Shown piece by piece: positions 6,186 through 6,700 of a DNA stretch of 6,700 nucleotides. The translations under genes were made by a program, and so were the position numbers. The notes under the pieces are model-generated. The model saw nothing but the letters and a program-made list of their open reading frames with translations, had not been told where the DNA came from and did not search any database. The DNA comes from Akkermansiaceae bacterium UBA7890. Its GTDB lineage: Bacteria; Verrucomicrobiota; Verrucomicrobiia; Verrucomicrobiales; Akkermansiaceae. The stretch is from the NCBI GenBank assembly GCA_002501065.1, contig DLRK01000067.1, positions 5,721-12,420 on the forward strand. The letters run 5' to 3'. The first letter of the stretch is position 1. Each line of letters begins with the position of its first letter.

Positions 6186-6700
6186 TTCATTGGATGGTTG
6201 GAAGGATCCAGATTCCACCAAAATTCGAATTGGTGAAAAATCGAGAATGCGTCGGGGTCTAGGTCGAGGAAGAAAGGAGCTGAACTTCAGAGAGATTACC
6301 GCATGCAGAGCGGCTGGAACCGCAAGGAGGGTTTTGGATCTAGCTTTCAATTCTGAGCCCTGCCGCCAGCGAGACTAGAAAAAAAGCCTGTCTGAATCCC
6401 GGTGCTGCTCTTTGGCATGTAAGAATTTTGTGACCTTCAAGGAATCTTAAGACAGCTGGACTAGGCATTACCGTCGCTCATCTCGGCTGGTATTTACCAG
6501 TCTCTGCACGCGGCTCGGCGGATTGCTTCGCTATTACTACCGGGATGCCGCATGACCCATGAACTACCAGCGATTCCCGTTTTCGGTCACTACGCGGATC
6601 GAGAATGCGCGATCGGAAACTCGGTAGTGAACTGAAGTGGGAGGCCCCTGATCATGTCACCACGCAGCACCGTCGACGCCGCCCCGTGAGCTTGACATCG
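6186..6700. other. Leader of the large gene and right-edge region without a recognisable gene
   Basis: Bases 6186-6350 are open in the frame of the large gene but read as Arg/Pro/Ser-rich sequence before a good signal peptide, so I treat them as untranslated leader. The promoter of the large gene should lie between here and about 6450, but no strong -35/-10 pair stands out. A run of seven T on the minus strand (6379-6385) has no stable stem before it. From about 6460 on there are several short dyads. An unrecognised plus-strand frame is open from ATG 6605 to the window end (32 codons, starting MRDRKLGSELKWE, Arg-rich); it is too short to call a gene. No tRNA or mobile element was recognised. 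Confidence 0.5.
6216..6235. promoter_or_regulatory. 20-base dyad in the leader of the large gene (operator-like)
   Basis: CACCAA (6216-6221) and TTGGTG (6230-6235) are perfect inverted arms around AATTCGAA. The site lies 31-50 bases upstream of the ATG at 6185. Its AT-rich, symmetrical form suits a dimeric repressor or activator site; it could also form a weak hairpin in the messenger. No regulator is encoded in the window and no second copy is visible before the PEP-CTERM gene, so the role is only a suggestion. Confidence 0.3.

Noticed and set aside
6186..6350. N-terminal extension of the large protein from TTG 6350
   Set aside because: The extension places 55 Arg/Pro-rich residues before a complete signal peptide that begins exactly at ATG 6185.
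6379..6402. Seven-T run on the minus strand as an intrinsic terminator
   Set aside because: No stable GC-rich stem directly precedes the run.

Overview
The window looks like a piece of a Verrucomicrobiota chromosome (possibly Verrucomicrobiae), judged mainly from one protein that ends in a PEP-CTERM sorting tag with the short five-arginine tail common in that phylum, and from a large secreted protein built of Ig-like, lectin-like and jelly-roll domains typical of Verrucomicrobiota and Planctomycetota. The DNA is GC-rich. No replication, tRNA, rRNA, CRISPR or insertion-sequence gene is visible. Taxonomy is an inference by eye.

Layout. The left edge (1-399, + strand) holds the C-terminal end of a protein that begins outside the window. 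A convergent gap (400-707) follows. Then come three minus-strand genes: a secreted-looking protein of unknown function (708-1715, start codon problematic), a 302-residue PEP-CTERM protein (1893-2801, followed by a clear intrinsic terminator at 1829-1869), and a 967-residue multidomain secreted protein (3282-6185). A 480-base gap at 2802-3281 lies between the last two, and 515 bases at the right edge (6186-6700) hold the leader of the large gene and otherwise no recognisable gene.

The main point is the relation between the two right-hand proteins. Residues 30-273 of the 302-residue protein and residues 27-273 of the 967-residue protein are copies of one domain that I do not recognise, roughly 60-65% identical by eye and with a 25-residue identical core. 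The domain is delivered in two ways: in the small protein it is followed directly by a PEP-CTERM tag (exosortase-dependent sorting to the cell surface or matrix), and in the large protein the tag is replaced by two Ig-like repeats, a concanavalin-A/LamG-like domain, a short beta-rich domain and a C-terminal jelly-roll. The gap between them carries what may be a decayed scrap of the lectin-like domain, which would fit local duplication and partial loss. A common role in extracellular matrix or polysaccharide binding is plausible but not shown by the sequence.
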